A stretch of 64,000 nucleotides of DNA from Adiantum capillus-veneris. Lineage: Eukaryota; Streptophyta; Polypodiopsida; Polypodiales; Pteridaceae. The DNA lies in NCBI GenBank assembly GCA_014529385.2, contig CM043958.1, forward strand, positions 92,784,435-92,848,434, written 5' to 3'. Made by a program: the position numbers and the translations under genes. Of this stretch, positions 10,847 through 21,164 are shown one piece after another; position 1 is the first letter of the stretch, and each line of letters starts with the position of its first letter. The notes under the pieces were generated by a model. It did not search any database. It worked only from the letters and a program-made list of their open reading frames with translations, and was not told the DNA's origin.

Positions 10847-12142
10847 AGAGAATAAGCCAGCATTGGAAGCGAGCAAGCCAGATAGAGGTAGAGAGAGAGT
10901 GCTCTAGGTGTGCGCTCACGAACACATACATGGGCGTGTGAGGAAACAGTGGCGAGTAAGCTCGGGAATCACCTGGCATCCGCCTAATTTCGACGATCTT
11001 CTCGGCAATTTTCCTCTACGATTCAGCATTGGCATTTTGGCATTCTCAACATCGGAGAGTCCCGTCCTACGGTAGGAGGTGGCCTTGCCATCAATTTTTG
11101 ACACTGATTTGGCAGCTCGGCTTTGGCGACACTCTTTACGGCATCAACTCTCCGTGTTTTTCCTCTACGACTCGGCACCAATTGCTCAGCACAGACTTTG
11201 AGCATTGATGGCTCGACGTATCGATTTTGACATCGATCAGGCGACTATTCGGCTAGCATGCTTTTGCCCGATGGCGAAAGGCGACATCGAGCATTTTCCT
11301 CAACTTCTACATAGCGAGAGAAGGAGACGATAGAGGGAGAGTGGCATCGGCTCTCCTCTATCCCCCATCTGAAGCGGTCTGGATCCGATGTAGTCTCCAC
11401 GACATTTCAGCTTCAACGATTCTCCCATTTTTGGCTTCGATGACACACATACGACACATTTGGCTCCGACGACCCATTTCGGAGTGGGTTTTTCCCTCGA
11501 GCAAGTCCAGCTCGTGGACGGTGTTTTCGATCGACAAGTGTACCGACAGATGAGATAGTGTGTGCAAGTTTACTAGCAGTTTTGCTCACAGGTTGCACAG
11601 TCTTTCGAGCACAGCTGATGCGGCACATGTAGTGCTCATGTACGATTCTGTAGAGCATTCTAGAGAGCTTTTGGCACGGTCTTGTGTAATTTCATGCTAT
11701 GTGTGCATTGTGGATACAATTTGAGCTAGCTATAGCTCACAGGCACAAGGTTCACAGGTTTGAAGCATTTTGGATAGGTACAGGTCCATAGAGCCATTCA
11801 TTCAGGAGTGAGTTGTTTTGCCAGGCTTTTGGTAGCGTATGTAGATCATTTTGTGGATCTATTTACTGAGACACTGAGTGTCTATCTTGGTGCAGTTTTT
11901 GGTGAGATTTTTTGAGATTTTGCTCAAAATATAGGAAAATTCTATCCGTTTTTTCCCAGATTCTTGCCATGTTTTGCATCTATTTGCAATTTACTCTCTG
12001 ATGGTTTAGTGATCAAGTTTACTCCCACTCTGGCAGTTATCTGCAATTTTTTGGCTTGCTGTTTGCGTTGAGTTTTTAGCTCATTTTGCGAAGGAAACTC
12101 ATTTTGTTTTTCCATGTCTTCTCATCATAAAAGTATGTAGTG

Positions 12143-12910
12143 AGTCGCCATCTTATATTGTGGTCAATATATTCTCACTTTGACAGTGAGAGTGTTCACT
12201 CTCACTTTGAGAGGTTTTGTAAGTTTTGACACAGTTTGGTGTTCTTATACCCACTCTCGCAGGAGTGAGATTAGTGTATTCTTGTGTGGCTACAAATAGA
12301 TAATCACACGTTTTTGCAGATTGTTGCACGCAGTTTCTCTTGTGGGATGCATTTTGAGCTAGTTTTCTCTCTACTTGCATATATGGTTATGCGCATTATG
12401 CTCGATTGAGCAGTTTGTCTTAGTTTATGCTCACATATGCATAAAACAGCTCCACACTCTGCTATCTGCAAGCATAAACTAGGACAAACTGCTCAATCGA
12501 GTGTAAAGCGCATAACCATATATGCAAGTATAGAGCAAGCTAGCTCAAAACGCACCCCACAAGAGAAACTACCTGTAAAATTTTGCATAACCTATGAAAT
12601 ATGTGATTATCTATCTATAGCCACACAAACATACGCTAATATCACTCCTGCAAGAGTGGGTACAAGAACACCAAATTGTGCCAAAACGGAAAAAACCTGT
12701 CAAAGTGAGACTGAACACTGGATCATTGCCAAAGTAGGAACATATCACCCACTATACAAGATGGCATAATACTACTTGTGGGATGCCTTTTGAGCTAGTT
12801 TTCTCTCTACTTGTGTATATGGTTATGCTCTTTATGCTCGGTTGAACTGTTTGTCCCAGTTTATGCTTGTAGATAGCAGATTATGGAGTTGTTTTATGCA
12901 TATGCAAGAA
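12143..12910. repeat. Large inverted duplication plus a third direct copy
   Basis: A ~290-bp segment (12143-12431) is repeated in reverse complement at 12471-12768, with a ~40-bp loop. Landmarks include CGATTGAGCAGTTTGTC at 12403 and its reverse complement ending at 12499. A third, partial copy in the original orientation follows at 12774-12910. Transcribed, this would fold into a long imperfect hairpin. It lies inside element D and codes for nothing recognisable. Confidence 0.85.
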
Positions 12911-13019
12911 TCAATTTTGATGCGATTGGTCATGGTTTTCATGATTGTGTAGTGGTCGAGTTATCTCCCACTTTTGTTGCCATTTTGGCATTCATTTATG
13001 GCAGCAGACATGTGTGACA

Positions 13020-14014
13020 GTGAGAGACGGTGATCTCGTTCTTGTTGCCGATACGTACAATGTTGGCATTGTGGTTACGCAGGACACATTAGGCACCATT
13101 GTTGCATACGTATGAGACATCAGCGAGATGTATGCGTGATGCAGATACGACTTTGACACATGTTAGAGAGGCAATTATAGTGGCAGTCTATGCCAATGAT
13201 GGTGATGTCATGCTTGCCTCGAGTGTACCTCTTGCACGTATGTCTATGGATAACACACTTTTTTCATAGTGGTTACTAGATAGTGATGCTTCTTTTCACG
13301 TCACACCATGTCGTGAGTGGTTCATCACATTTTTTAGTGGGAGTTTTGGCTATGTGCACTTGGCCGATGGTTTGACAGTTGACATAGAGGGTGTAGGAAT
13401 TTTTTTTTGTTTTTGCCTAGTGGTGCATCATACACGCTACAACATGTGCGCTATGTTCAACACATTTTTTATTGGGAGTTTTGGTTGTGTGCACTTGGCC
13501 GATGGTTCTGCGTTTGACATAGAGGGTGCAGGAGAAGTTTGTTTGTCTTTGCCTAGTGGTGCATCATGCACGCTACGACATGCATGCTATATTCCTCAGC
13601 TAAGATAGAGCTTGATCTTAGTGAGACATCCTAGTAGACTTTGGTTGTCAGATATTGTTTAGACAGCAGTCTGTCCAAATGTATTGCAGTTCATTAGTGA
13701 TTGCCAGAGGAGCCCACAGTAGCTTGGTATATCCTATGCATGTGTCTGAGGTTCAAGACGGCATAGTCTCGATTTTGTTGCAGGCATGCTTTGAGCAAGA
13801 GACAAGACGTGTCTCCTTCACAAGTGAGCTCCATCATGCTCACGAGACAAAGCATTTAGCTGTGCAGGACATGCCACTAGACTCTGTACTGAAAAAGGTA
13901 GAGTGGCAATGCTCTAGTGAGAAACAACAGGTGGTCACAATTTGTGCAGGCAAAGGTAGAGCACATCTTCTCCCTAAAGACACAGATAGAGATGACAGAC
14001 ATGGAGTTCTTTGA
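13020..14014 (+). pseudogene. Element D gag zinc knuckle and protease remnant
   Basis: A CCHC knuckle, CWHCGYAGHIRHHC, is encoded at 13061-13102 (C-X2-C-X4-H-X4-C). About 60 codons on, WLLDSDASFHVTP (13270 on) is the copia protease box, with the catalytic DSG changed to DSD. This is followed by FSGSFGYVHLADG and SLPSGASCTLR. A ~130-bp part of the protease is present twice in tandem. Weak pre-integrase similarity (SSLVYPMHVSEVQDG) continues to about 14014. Stops and frame changes make it non-functional. Confidence 0.78.
13333..13598 (+). repeat. Tandem duplication of the protease region in element D
   Basis: Two ~130-bp copies (about 13333-13457 and 13458-13598) share GTGCACTTGGCCGATGGTT and CTAGTGGTGCATCAT. 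The second copy is less decayed and ends in a plausible CTLRHACYIPQLR. Confidence 0.8.
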
Positions 14015-14531
14015 TATGCTTATGTTAGAGGCTGATGAGTTGGTTCCAGGATACACAGTTCCACCTATGGGTGAGAGAATGTAGCCATCCTAGTGTCAGT
14101 TTTGACACATCCATACATGATGAGTAGTCCTGATGATGTAGTGATTGCGGATAGTGCAAACGACGTGAGTATAGCCAGGTTTTCATAGATTTTGTCAGCA
14201 TTCAGGCGTCTCATGTTCAACTTACTAATGTCGAGGCCTGACCTAGCAGCTGCAATGGGAGCATTTGCAGTAGGGGTTGTCAGTCGTGCGATGAATGACA
14301 ATAGCATGATGCATAGTGGAGTTTTGTAGACCATAGTCTGTGGGATTTACATACATGCTCTAGCGTGGGTACGCACGCTCGCCTACCACCAGAGCCGATA
14401 CGACTACGCGTAGATCGACTGAGTGAGCCAGTGGGCATAGATTGGGCATAGTCTCTCACCTAGTTTCTGTACATGCTAGTAGTTTAGCTAGTAGGTCTCA
14501 CTTGTCGGTGCATCGCCTTTAAGTGGGAGTT

Positions 14532-14750
14532 TGTTGGGGTAAAGCCAATGCGCCTTTTGCCCAAAGCCAGACGTCCAATATTCGATCGCCCACCCACCGT
14601 GTGTATCATACACTTATTCTTTGTATATGAAGAATAAGGAGCTCCTCGCTCTTACTTCTTGAAGTTGCTCCACCCACACTCTCGTGCTCCTCCCCTTCCC
14701 CGCATGCACCGCATCGTGCACGCACACATCCGCGCACATGCGCCCTCACA
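14532..14750 (+). repeat. 3' LTR of element D
   Basis: Pairs with 8710-8902. The upstream AAGTGGGAGTT at 14521-14531 is the polypurine tract. The end CACA abuts AACTACC, where copia B resumes. Confidence 0.87.
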
Positions 14751-14932
14751 AACTACCTTTACTTTGTGACTTTCATTGATGATTACTTCAGGCACACATG
14801 GGTGTATCCTCTTAAGGCAAAGTGTAAAGTGTTTATGTGCTTCAAACAATTTCTTGCTGCTATGGCTGATAATGTCTCAAAATGTACTATGGGCACCCTC
14901 CATTCCGATTGAGGGGGAGGGTATATGTCTCG
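14751..14932 (+). pseudogene. Copia B integrase core fragment
   Basis: Resumes copia B with NYLYFVTFIDDYFRHTWVYP and then a CFKQFL block. The second catalytic Asp block reads SD followed by a stop (CGA to TGA) in the G-rich DRGGEY motif. The piece ends at TATATGTCTCG, where the solo LTR is inserted. Confidence 0.85.
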
Positions 14933-16127
14933 TGTCATTAAATATCTAATATCTAACCAACCCAAATGATTCTCTCATATTAAGCTGATCATTAACTTGT
15001 CTAATACACACTTAATGAGGAAGTTGCTTGAGAAGCTTCCTATGCATAAAAGTCCCAAAGTTAGGGGAATCTTTGACCTAACCTTCCACTCACCCAAGGG
15101 GCACCCCTCTTCTAAAAGGGCACATGGGACACATGTCAGACTCTCACTAAGCTTAAACCCATGGGGTGCTTGGATGCTATTGGTTGGGCCAAAGAGGGGT
15201 CCAATGAGCTTCTACATCCATCCAACAAATATCTAGATATTTTCAAGCTCTCTCTCTCTCTAAGGGGTAAGGAGGACACTTGTCAAAAGACTACCCATGT
15301 ACTTGACTGCATGCTATATGTGATTGGCTAGGGGGAGAGGGGTCCAATGAGATTGAAGCATGTGGAAAAGCTACCACTCACCCAAAGCAAGGAGGGGGGG
15401 TGCTAGGGGGATATAGTCCACACACACACACACACTCATTTGGAAGGGTGATGCTCACTTGGTGAAAGTTGAGGAACACCACCTCCTTCTCCAAGCTTGT
15501 GACAAGTGAGAGCCTACACCGACACTCTTGGCTATGGAATGCAAATCCAACCAAGAGCCATGCTTCAATGCTTAAGCTTGCCATCTTCTCCATCTTCATT
15601 ACTATGGTATTATGTATGCTAGCAAGAAGAGTGATGATAAGTGAGGAACTATTTCTTTCTCCTATGGAATGTTTCTTCTTCCTCTTCCCTACCCTCATTC
15701 CCCGCTAGCTCTCTCCACCTTCGAAGGTGTTTGAGGCCTTGGGACTTAGGCCAGAGATAGTTAATGCTTTCTACAATTTCATGTTATGCTTGTGATGCAT
15801 GAAGCTTTCCATCTTCATTGCATCATGTAGGTCACAAGGAACACAAAGATTGTATGTACCAAGTCTCTCTTGATGGGAGAAACTATAATACAAATGCCTA
15901 TTGGAGGGGGACCGGTTCCATATGAATCCGGTCCTCAATTATTGTCATGTTCTCTAAACTCTCTCTCTTGCAAAGGTATTGTTCATGCCAAGTTAACTAA
16001 GTACCATGTTTATGTTGCTACCATCAATTAAGTTCAACCGCTATGCTCACAAAGTAATCTCACAAAAGTGCTTTATCTAATTTCCTAATTCCGCTACTCT
16101 CAAAGTTCATAGGCCATTTCCATTACA
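14933..16127. mobile_element. Solo LTR (~1.2 kb) inserted in copia B integrase
   Basis: It starts TGTCATT, ends ATTACA, and is flanked by TCTCG (14928-14932) and TCTCA (16128-16132), a target duplication with one mismatch. Removing it rejoins the integrase reading YMSHEFNAFL. There is no internal coding region and no second LTR, so the element has probably been reduced by LTR-LTR recombination. Strand and superfamily are uncertain; the length favours gypsy. An ORF inside it (15469-15708) has no known domain. Confidence 0.78.
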
Positions 16128-18442
16128 TCTCATGAATTTAATGCATTTTTGGCTAGTCATGGGATAAAAACCAATGTATAGTTTTGCATACACCTCAAAA
16201 AAATGGTGTTGTTGAGAGGAAAAACAGGTCTCTTATGGAAATGGCACAATGTATGATCAAAATTCAACGTTTTCCGCATTTGTTTTGGCTTGAGGACATC
16301 ATGTGTGCCATTTATGTACTTAACAGGTGTCCCACAAAAGCTTTGCACTCTATGACTCCTTATGAAGCATGTCATGATAGAAACATTCTATTGAGCACAT
16401 GCGTGTTTTTGGCTATTTGCCATATGCTTTGGTACCACAAGCGCAATGCAAAAAATTGGATGATAAGGCTGTCAAATGTTGTTGGTTATAGAGCTGAAAG
16501 CAAATGTTCCATGTTGTATCATCCACAAACAAAGCGTATCTTGGTGTCACCGGATGTTTTTTTTGTGAAAGATTCTATTCAGCCCTTGCTATCATGTACT
16601 ATAGACAGTAATGTACGCTCACAAGACATTTATGACACTTTGTTGCTTCCTTTTAGTGATGGAAGTTCAAATGTAAATTCCAATGAGGTGAATGTACATC
16701 CTATGGGGGTTTCTAAAAATGTTACAGATTGTCCTATTATTGATGCAGATGTACTTGATGAGGAAGGGCTGAGAATGAGCGGGCTAGAGGTATCCTTAAA
16801 TAGCCGGTGCATACTTTGCCTGACAGTAAATTGGATGCACCTTAGTCTAGTCGTACTTGTTCAGGTTCTTGCCATGCATCTTATGCATCACTTTGTTATG
16901 ATTTGTTTGGTGTCTAATTTATGTGATGTTGAGGAACCTCTATCTTTTGATGAAGCACAAAATTTAGAAAATTGGATGGCTGCCATGCAATCAAAATATG
17001 ATGCACTTATAGAAAATGACACATGGGTTTTATGTGATTTGCCTCCTAGCAAAAAGGACATTGGTATGAAGTGGGTTTACAAGTTGAAACGCAAGCCGGA
17101 TGGTGAGATTGATTGCTTATAAGGCTTGACTTGTTAAGGGTTATTCACAGCAAAAAGGCATAGATTATGAAGAGACTTTTGCTCCCACTTGTTGTATGAC
17201 TATGGAGCATTGGCGGTTCATTTTGGTTGGGATGTACATCAGTCAGACATTGTTATTGCTTTCTTGAATGGTGACATATTTGAGGAATTCTATGTAACAC
17301 GGCCTCGCAGTTTTGTCAAGAAAGGACAAGAGGATAAAGTGTGCAGATGTAAGAAAGCTTTGTATGGGTTGAAGCAATCTCCTCGTGCGTGGTATGAGAA
17401 AGCTGATACTCATTTGGTCAAACAAGGCTTTCGTAACAGTCCAACAGAAAGCACATTGTATGTAAAGCGTGAGTGTGATGTAGTTCCCATTGTGGTTCTC
17501 AATGTGGATGATTTGTTGATCATTGAACCAAATGAGAGACAAATTGCTGAATTTAAGGCTGATTTGATTGCTACTTTCAAGATGAAAGTTTTGGGGCTAT
17601 TGCATCATTACTTGGGTATACAGTTTAAGCAGTGTGATGGTGGTATTTCCTTGTGTCAGACAAGTTACATAAAGATAGTGAAATGTAAGTTTGGACTTGA
17701 GGATTGCAAACCTATTGCCACTCCCATAGAAACAAGTTTGCAATTGAGTCTTCATGATGATGGTGATCTTACCAAAGTCACTCTTTACCAAAATGTTGTT
17801 GGCTGCCTTATTTATGTATGCAACACGAGGCTGGATATTCAGTTTGCAGTCTCAGGGGTCAACAAATTCATGCATAGCCTAGGGTCTGAGAATTGGTAGG
17901 TTGTCAAGAGGATTTTTTTCTACTTGAGTGACACATTACATCTTGGCTTGTTATATCCCAAGGGAGGATCATTACCACCAGACTTACATGCTTTTTCATA
18001 CTCAGATTGGGCTGGTTGTTTTGACATGCGAGTGTCCACAAGTGGTTTTTGTTTCATGCTTGGCAGTTCACGTATCGCATGGTTGATCAAGAAGCAACCT
18101 ATTATCACCACTTCTAGTTGTGAGGCTGAGTACAAGGAAGTCTTCACACCTACGATTGAGTGTGTATGGATCAGACGCCTTATGGCTGATTTGGGTGTCG
18201 GGCAGGACATTGCAAACACATCTACACAGGCAGTCAGAGTGCACTGGCAGTTGCAAGAAGGAACCCAAATTTTCATGCTTGCACAAAGTACATTGAGGTG
18301 CATTACCACTATGTTAGGAGAGGCTCTCAGTAGGAGAGATCAGCTTGGCTTATGTGCCAACACGGGACAACCTTGCAGAAGGCATTGTCTCGTGAGAAGT
18401 TCAAAGCTTTGTGCAAATCTTTGGGCTTACTCTCCTTTGTGA
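16128..18442 (+). pseudogene. Copia B integrase C-terminus, reverse transcriptase and RNase H
   Basis: The integrase end (NGVVERKNRSLMEMAQ) and linker run to 17122, with VYKLKRKPDGEI at the start of RT. After a frameshift, RT continues at 17189-17899 (WDVHQSDIVIAFLNGDI, LYGLKQSPRAWYEK, LLHHYLGIQFKQCDGG). The catalytic YVDD reads NVDD, so it is probably inactive. RNase H lies at 17924-18442 (SDWAGCFDMRVSTSGFC, SSCEAEYKEV). Order and sequence match copia C. Confidence 0.9.
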
Positions 18443-18526
18443 TTTGATCATGTCCTCATAGGGCATGGCACTTCCCTATACTCTATGTGCCAGCTCTCAT
18501 TCACTGCATCACTCCCAAGGGGGATT

Positions 18527-19012
18527 TGTTACCATATACATGTGGTAGTGATGTGTGTAAACACACTTAGGACTATTGGGGCATTTTTTCCCTCACTAGG
18601 AGGATTTTCCCCATGTGCATTGTATATACGCCCATCACTCTAGGGCTAACTTATCTTTCTATTGCACACTAAGTAATACACTCTCTATTGTATGGAATGG
18701 AAAGATTAGTTAGCCCTAGAGTGATGGGCGTATATGCAATGCACGAGGGAAAAACCCTCCTAGTGAGGGGAAAAATGCCCTCGCCAATGCACGAGGGAAA
18801 AAACCTCCTAGTGAGGGGAAAAATGCCCTGGCGAGGGCATTTTTCCCCTCACTAGGAGGGTTTTTCCCTCGTGCATTGTATATACGCCCATCACTCTAGG
18901 GCTAACTTCTCTTTCCATTGCACACTAAGTAATACACTCTCTATTGTGTGCCTTGAGCTTCCTTCGTCTTCTCCAAGCTGTGTGTGTTTTCTTGCAACCC
19001 TAATTCCAATAG
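18527..19012 (+). repeat. 3' LTR of copia B, enlarged by a palindromic rearrangement
   Basis: It begins TGTTACCATATACATGTGG after the polypurine AAGGGGGATT. It is 486 bp against 228 bp in the rest of the family. The extra length is an inverted duplication: 18694-18785 is the reverse complement of 18830-18921, with a short direct repeat between them. It ends near CCAATA. Confidence 0.88.
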
Positions 19013-20044
19013 TAGCAATTTTACCTGTATATGCTCTTTTTTGGAGTTTAACTCTTCACTGGTAATTGTTTTCTCTTCTAGCTCATCATCCTTCGTCCAA
19101 CTGTTGATGATTTTGTAATGGCTTTTTGCAAGTAGAGGATGCCTCTTTTGCAAGCCATCCTGATCTTCAAGAAAACATAGCTTTGAGTTGTAAAGAAAAT
19201 GCCAAAAAAAATAGGGACATGATGATTTTACTCTCACTTATGTAGCAAAAAAGAGGTGTAATTAGATATCATGTGCAGGTTATAGATCTAGATACATTTG
19301 AAGATCAAACCATAAAACATAAAGCTAATAGTTGATTAAATAACATCCATGTAAAGAAGTTCCATAAATGTAGCTTGCACCAAAACATGTAGTTTATACT
19401 TCATACCAATTGTTGTAAGATTGTGTACTTTTTTGACCAATTGGTCTAAACTTCATCCCAAAAAAAACGTATTATCCATACTCATCCACATTTGTTACCC
19501 TCCATCACATTCCACGGGCACTTTTTTTAGTGTTCATGGAGATTTCCATGGGGCATTTTTTTGTGTTTTGAAGATGCTTTTTTGTGGTTGTAGGTAATTC
19601 TCTTGATTTATGTGCCTTCACACTAAAGTGGTGTTTTTGAATGGTTTTGTGTTGATCAAAATGCAAGTGTGAAATGCAAGGTTGATTCAGGTAGACAATT
19701 TTTTTGTTTATAGGAGTCTACTTTGGGATCATAGATCATAAATAACATGTATACAAACCTACTCAGCAATCCAATCAATGACAAGAGTTCACACAAGCTA
19801 CCTCCTTTTCTAGTTAAAACAGATGGAAAAGAAGGTCTCAACCTCTATGCAATCTAAATGATACCATAGATGTCGATAAGTGTGGGCTTCTTCTACACTA
19901 AATCTCCTTTCCAAGGAATCATCATGCAAATGATGGCTTTGAAGTTGGAGCTTTATTGCCATGAGTCATTTTCAATAAAAATTATTTCCTTTAAAGGTTC
20001 AAGAGACTCTTATGATTTTACAAGGTCAAGTCTGAAGTAAAATA

Positions 20045-20300
20045 ATTGCTTGAAAGAGGCCACATTAATGTGGGCACTTTGATGCATTTCTTTTAATCTT
20101 CAAGGGCGGATTTTTTGAGTGAAATCTAACTACATGAAAGATCCCACATTAGCATGGGCATTAAAGAGCCCATATTAATGTAGATTTTCAATAGAAATCT
20201 AAGAGAAATGCATCAAAGAGCCCACATTAACGTGGACTTTCAAGTGACATCTATCTGCTTGAAAGAGCCCATGTTAACATGGGCTCTTGCATGCATTTTC
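20045..20300. repeat. Cluster of palindromic units (AGAGCCCACATTAA type)
   Basis: At least five related units of the form AGCCCAYRTTAAYRTGGGCT occur between 20045 and 20300, separated by AAGTGAAATCTA-like spacers. One is a perfect 26-bp palindrome (20263-20288). Similar units recur at about 21372-21500. Function unknown. Confidence 0.75.
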
Positions 20301-20925
20301 TTTTATTGTAAATAGTGGATTTTCAACATCAACATTACCATCATCTAACTACATGAAAGAGCCCACGTTGGTACAACCAAAGAGTGTCAATGCCAAAAAA
20401 AAGTGAAAAGCAACGTCAAGGGTGCTTACATATGTATGCCAAAATGTCGGAGTAGGTATGAAGGCCTAGTGTAGGCAAAAGAGTTTAGATGTGTATGATT
20501 TATGCAGACCCAAGTGTAGGGTTTTGATGCTTGCAAAAAGGGTTTTAATGTGAAATGCCTCTTAAACCATGCAAGGCAAGTTGGGTAGCTGGAGGCCATG
20601 TGGCCACTCATAGCGAGGAAAGTGGGTGAGAGAATAACTCTACTGCATGAGGGAGGCTGAAAAAGTGTTAGTCTATAATTTTTTTGTAAAACATGTCTTA
20701 ATGGCTCTTGGAAGACAAGGTGAAAACGGTAATAAACATTTTTGTATCTCACGCACATATGCAAATTCCGCACCAATTGGGAGATTTTCAAGTTTTCATG
20801 CTCTACTATTTTTGGTGCTGCATATAGAACAAAGAAAGAGAGTGCTTTAAGAGAGCCCTTTTGTGTATGCTCCACCATATCCCATTAATTTGGAAAGAAG
20901 AAATTTTTGGCTGCATCTTCTCTGG

Positions 20926-21101
20926 TGTCATCTCCCCTATTCTTTTCTCTTCTCTTGTGCAACGGGCGTCAATGTGTGTATGCGCGTGTGAGCCCCTAAG
21001 CCAATTAGTGTCATCTCCCCTCATCCCCTATTCTTTTCTCTTCTCTTGTGCAATGGGCGTCAATGTGTGTATGCGCGTGTGAGCCCCTAAGCCAATTAGT
21101 G
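20926..21101. repeat. Tandem duplication, 83 and 92 bp
   Basis: TGTCATCTCCCC...GCCAATTAG is present at 20926-21008 and again at 21009-21101. The copies are almost identical, the second with a small internal TCATCCCC addition. A recent event, judging by identity. Confidence 0.88.
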
Positions 21102-21107
21102 TATGTT

Positions 21108-21110
<3 letters not shown>

Positions 21111-21162
<52 letters not shown>
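21111..21162. repeat. (GA)26 microsatellite
   Basis: Uninterrupted AG run of about 52 bp directly after the tandem duplication. Confidence 0.97.

Positions 21163-21164
<2 letters not shown>

Larger units (their letters stand above)
8918..12130. other. Element D interior, 5' part, no recognisable coding
   Basis: Moderately GC-rich. It holds a MITE-like foldback (9990-10471), a (GA)39 run and several short open frames in both strands that have no family resemblance. A short plus-strand ORF at 8882-9139 begins just after the primer site but shows no gag motif. A G-rich run (about 9541-9558) is also present. I see no gene. Confidence 0.5.
8710..14750 (+). mobile_element. Non-autonomous copia-type element D nested in copia B
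   Basis: LTRs at 8710-8902 and 14532-14750 start TGTTGGGGTAAAG and end in CA. The first is followed by a TGGTATCAGAG primer site, and the second is preceded by the purine tract AAGTGGGAGTT. The flanks AATTA (8705-8709) and AACTA (14751-14755) are a one-mismatch target duplication inside the integrase LGNYLYFV of copia B. The 5.6-kb interior codes only for a zinc knuckle and a protease-like stretch. No integrase, RT or RNase H is visible, so it must have been mobilised in trans or lost these parts. Confidence 0.87.
6295..19012 (+). mobile_element. Ty1/copia retrotransposon B, host of two later insertions
   Basis: Same family as A, C and E, in plus orientation: 5' LTR (truncated, 6295-6445), leader, gag-pro-pre-integrase (6781-8709), integrase split at 8709/14751 and again at 14932/16128, RT and RNase H (16128-18442), and 3' LTR (18527-19012). 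Removing D (8710-14750) and the solo LTR (14933-16127) restores collinearity with copia C. The missing 5' LTR start means no target duplication can be read. Confidence 0.88.

Noticed and set aside
10529-10979. ORFs of 80-108 codons crossing the GA run
   Set aside because: Their length comes from the stop-free dinucleotide repeat (Arg-Glu or Ser-Leu); no domain outside it.
14025-14035. CTGATGA as another hammerhead core
   Set aside because: No stem II or GAAA box follows; a chance heptamer. The same holds for CTGATGA near 1937 (minus), which lies in the RT coding sequence.
18941-19237. 98-codon minus ORF next to copia B
   Set aside because: A third of it lies in the 3' LTR antisense; no recognisable domain.
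20045-20300. Regularly spaced palindromes as a CRISPR array
   Set aside because: Spacers are themselves related, unit lengths vary, and the context is a plant nuclear repeat region.
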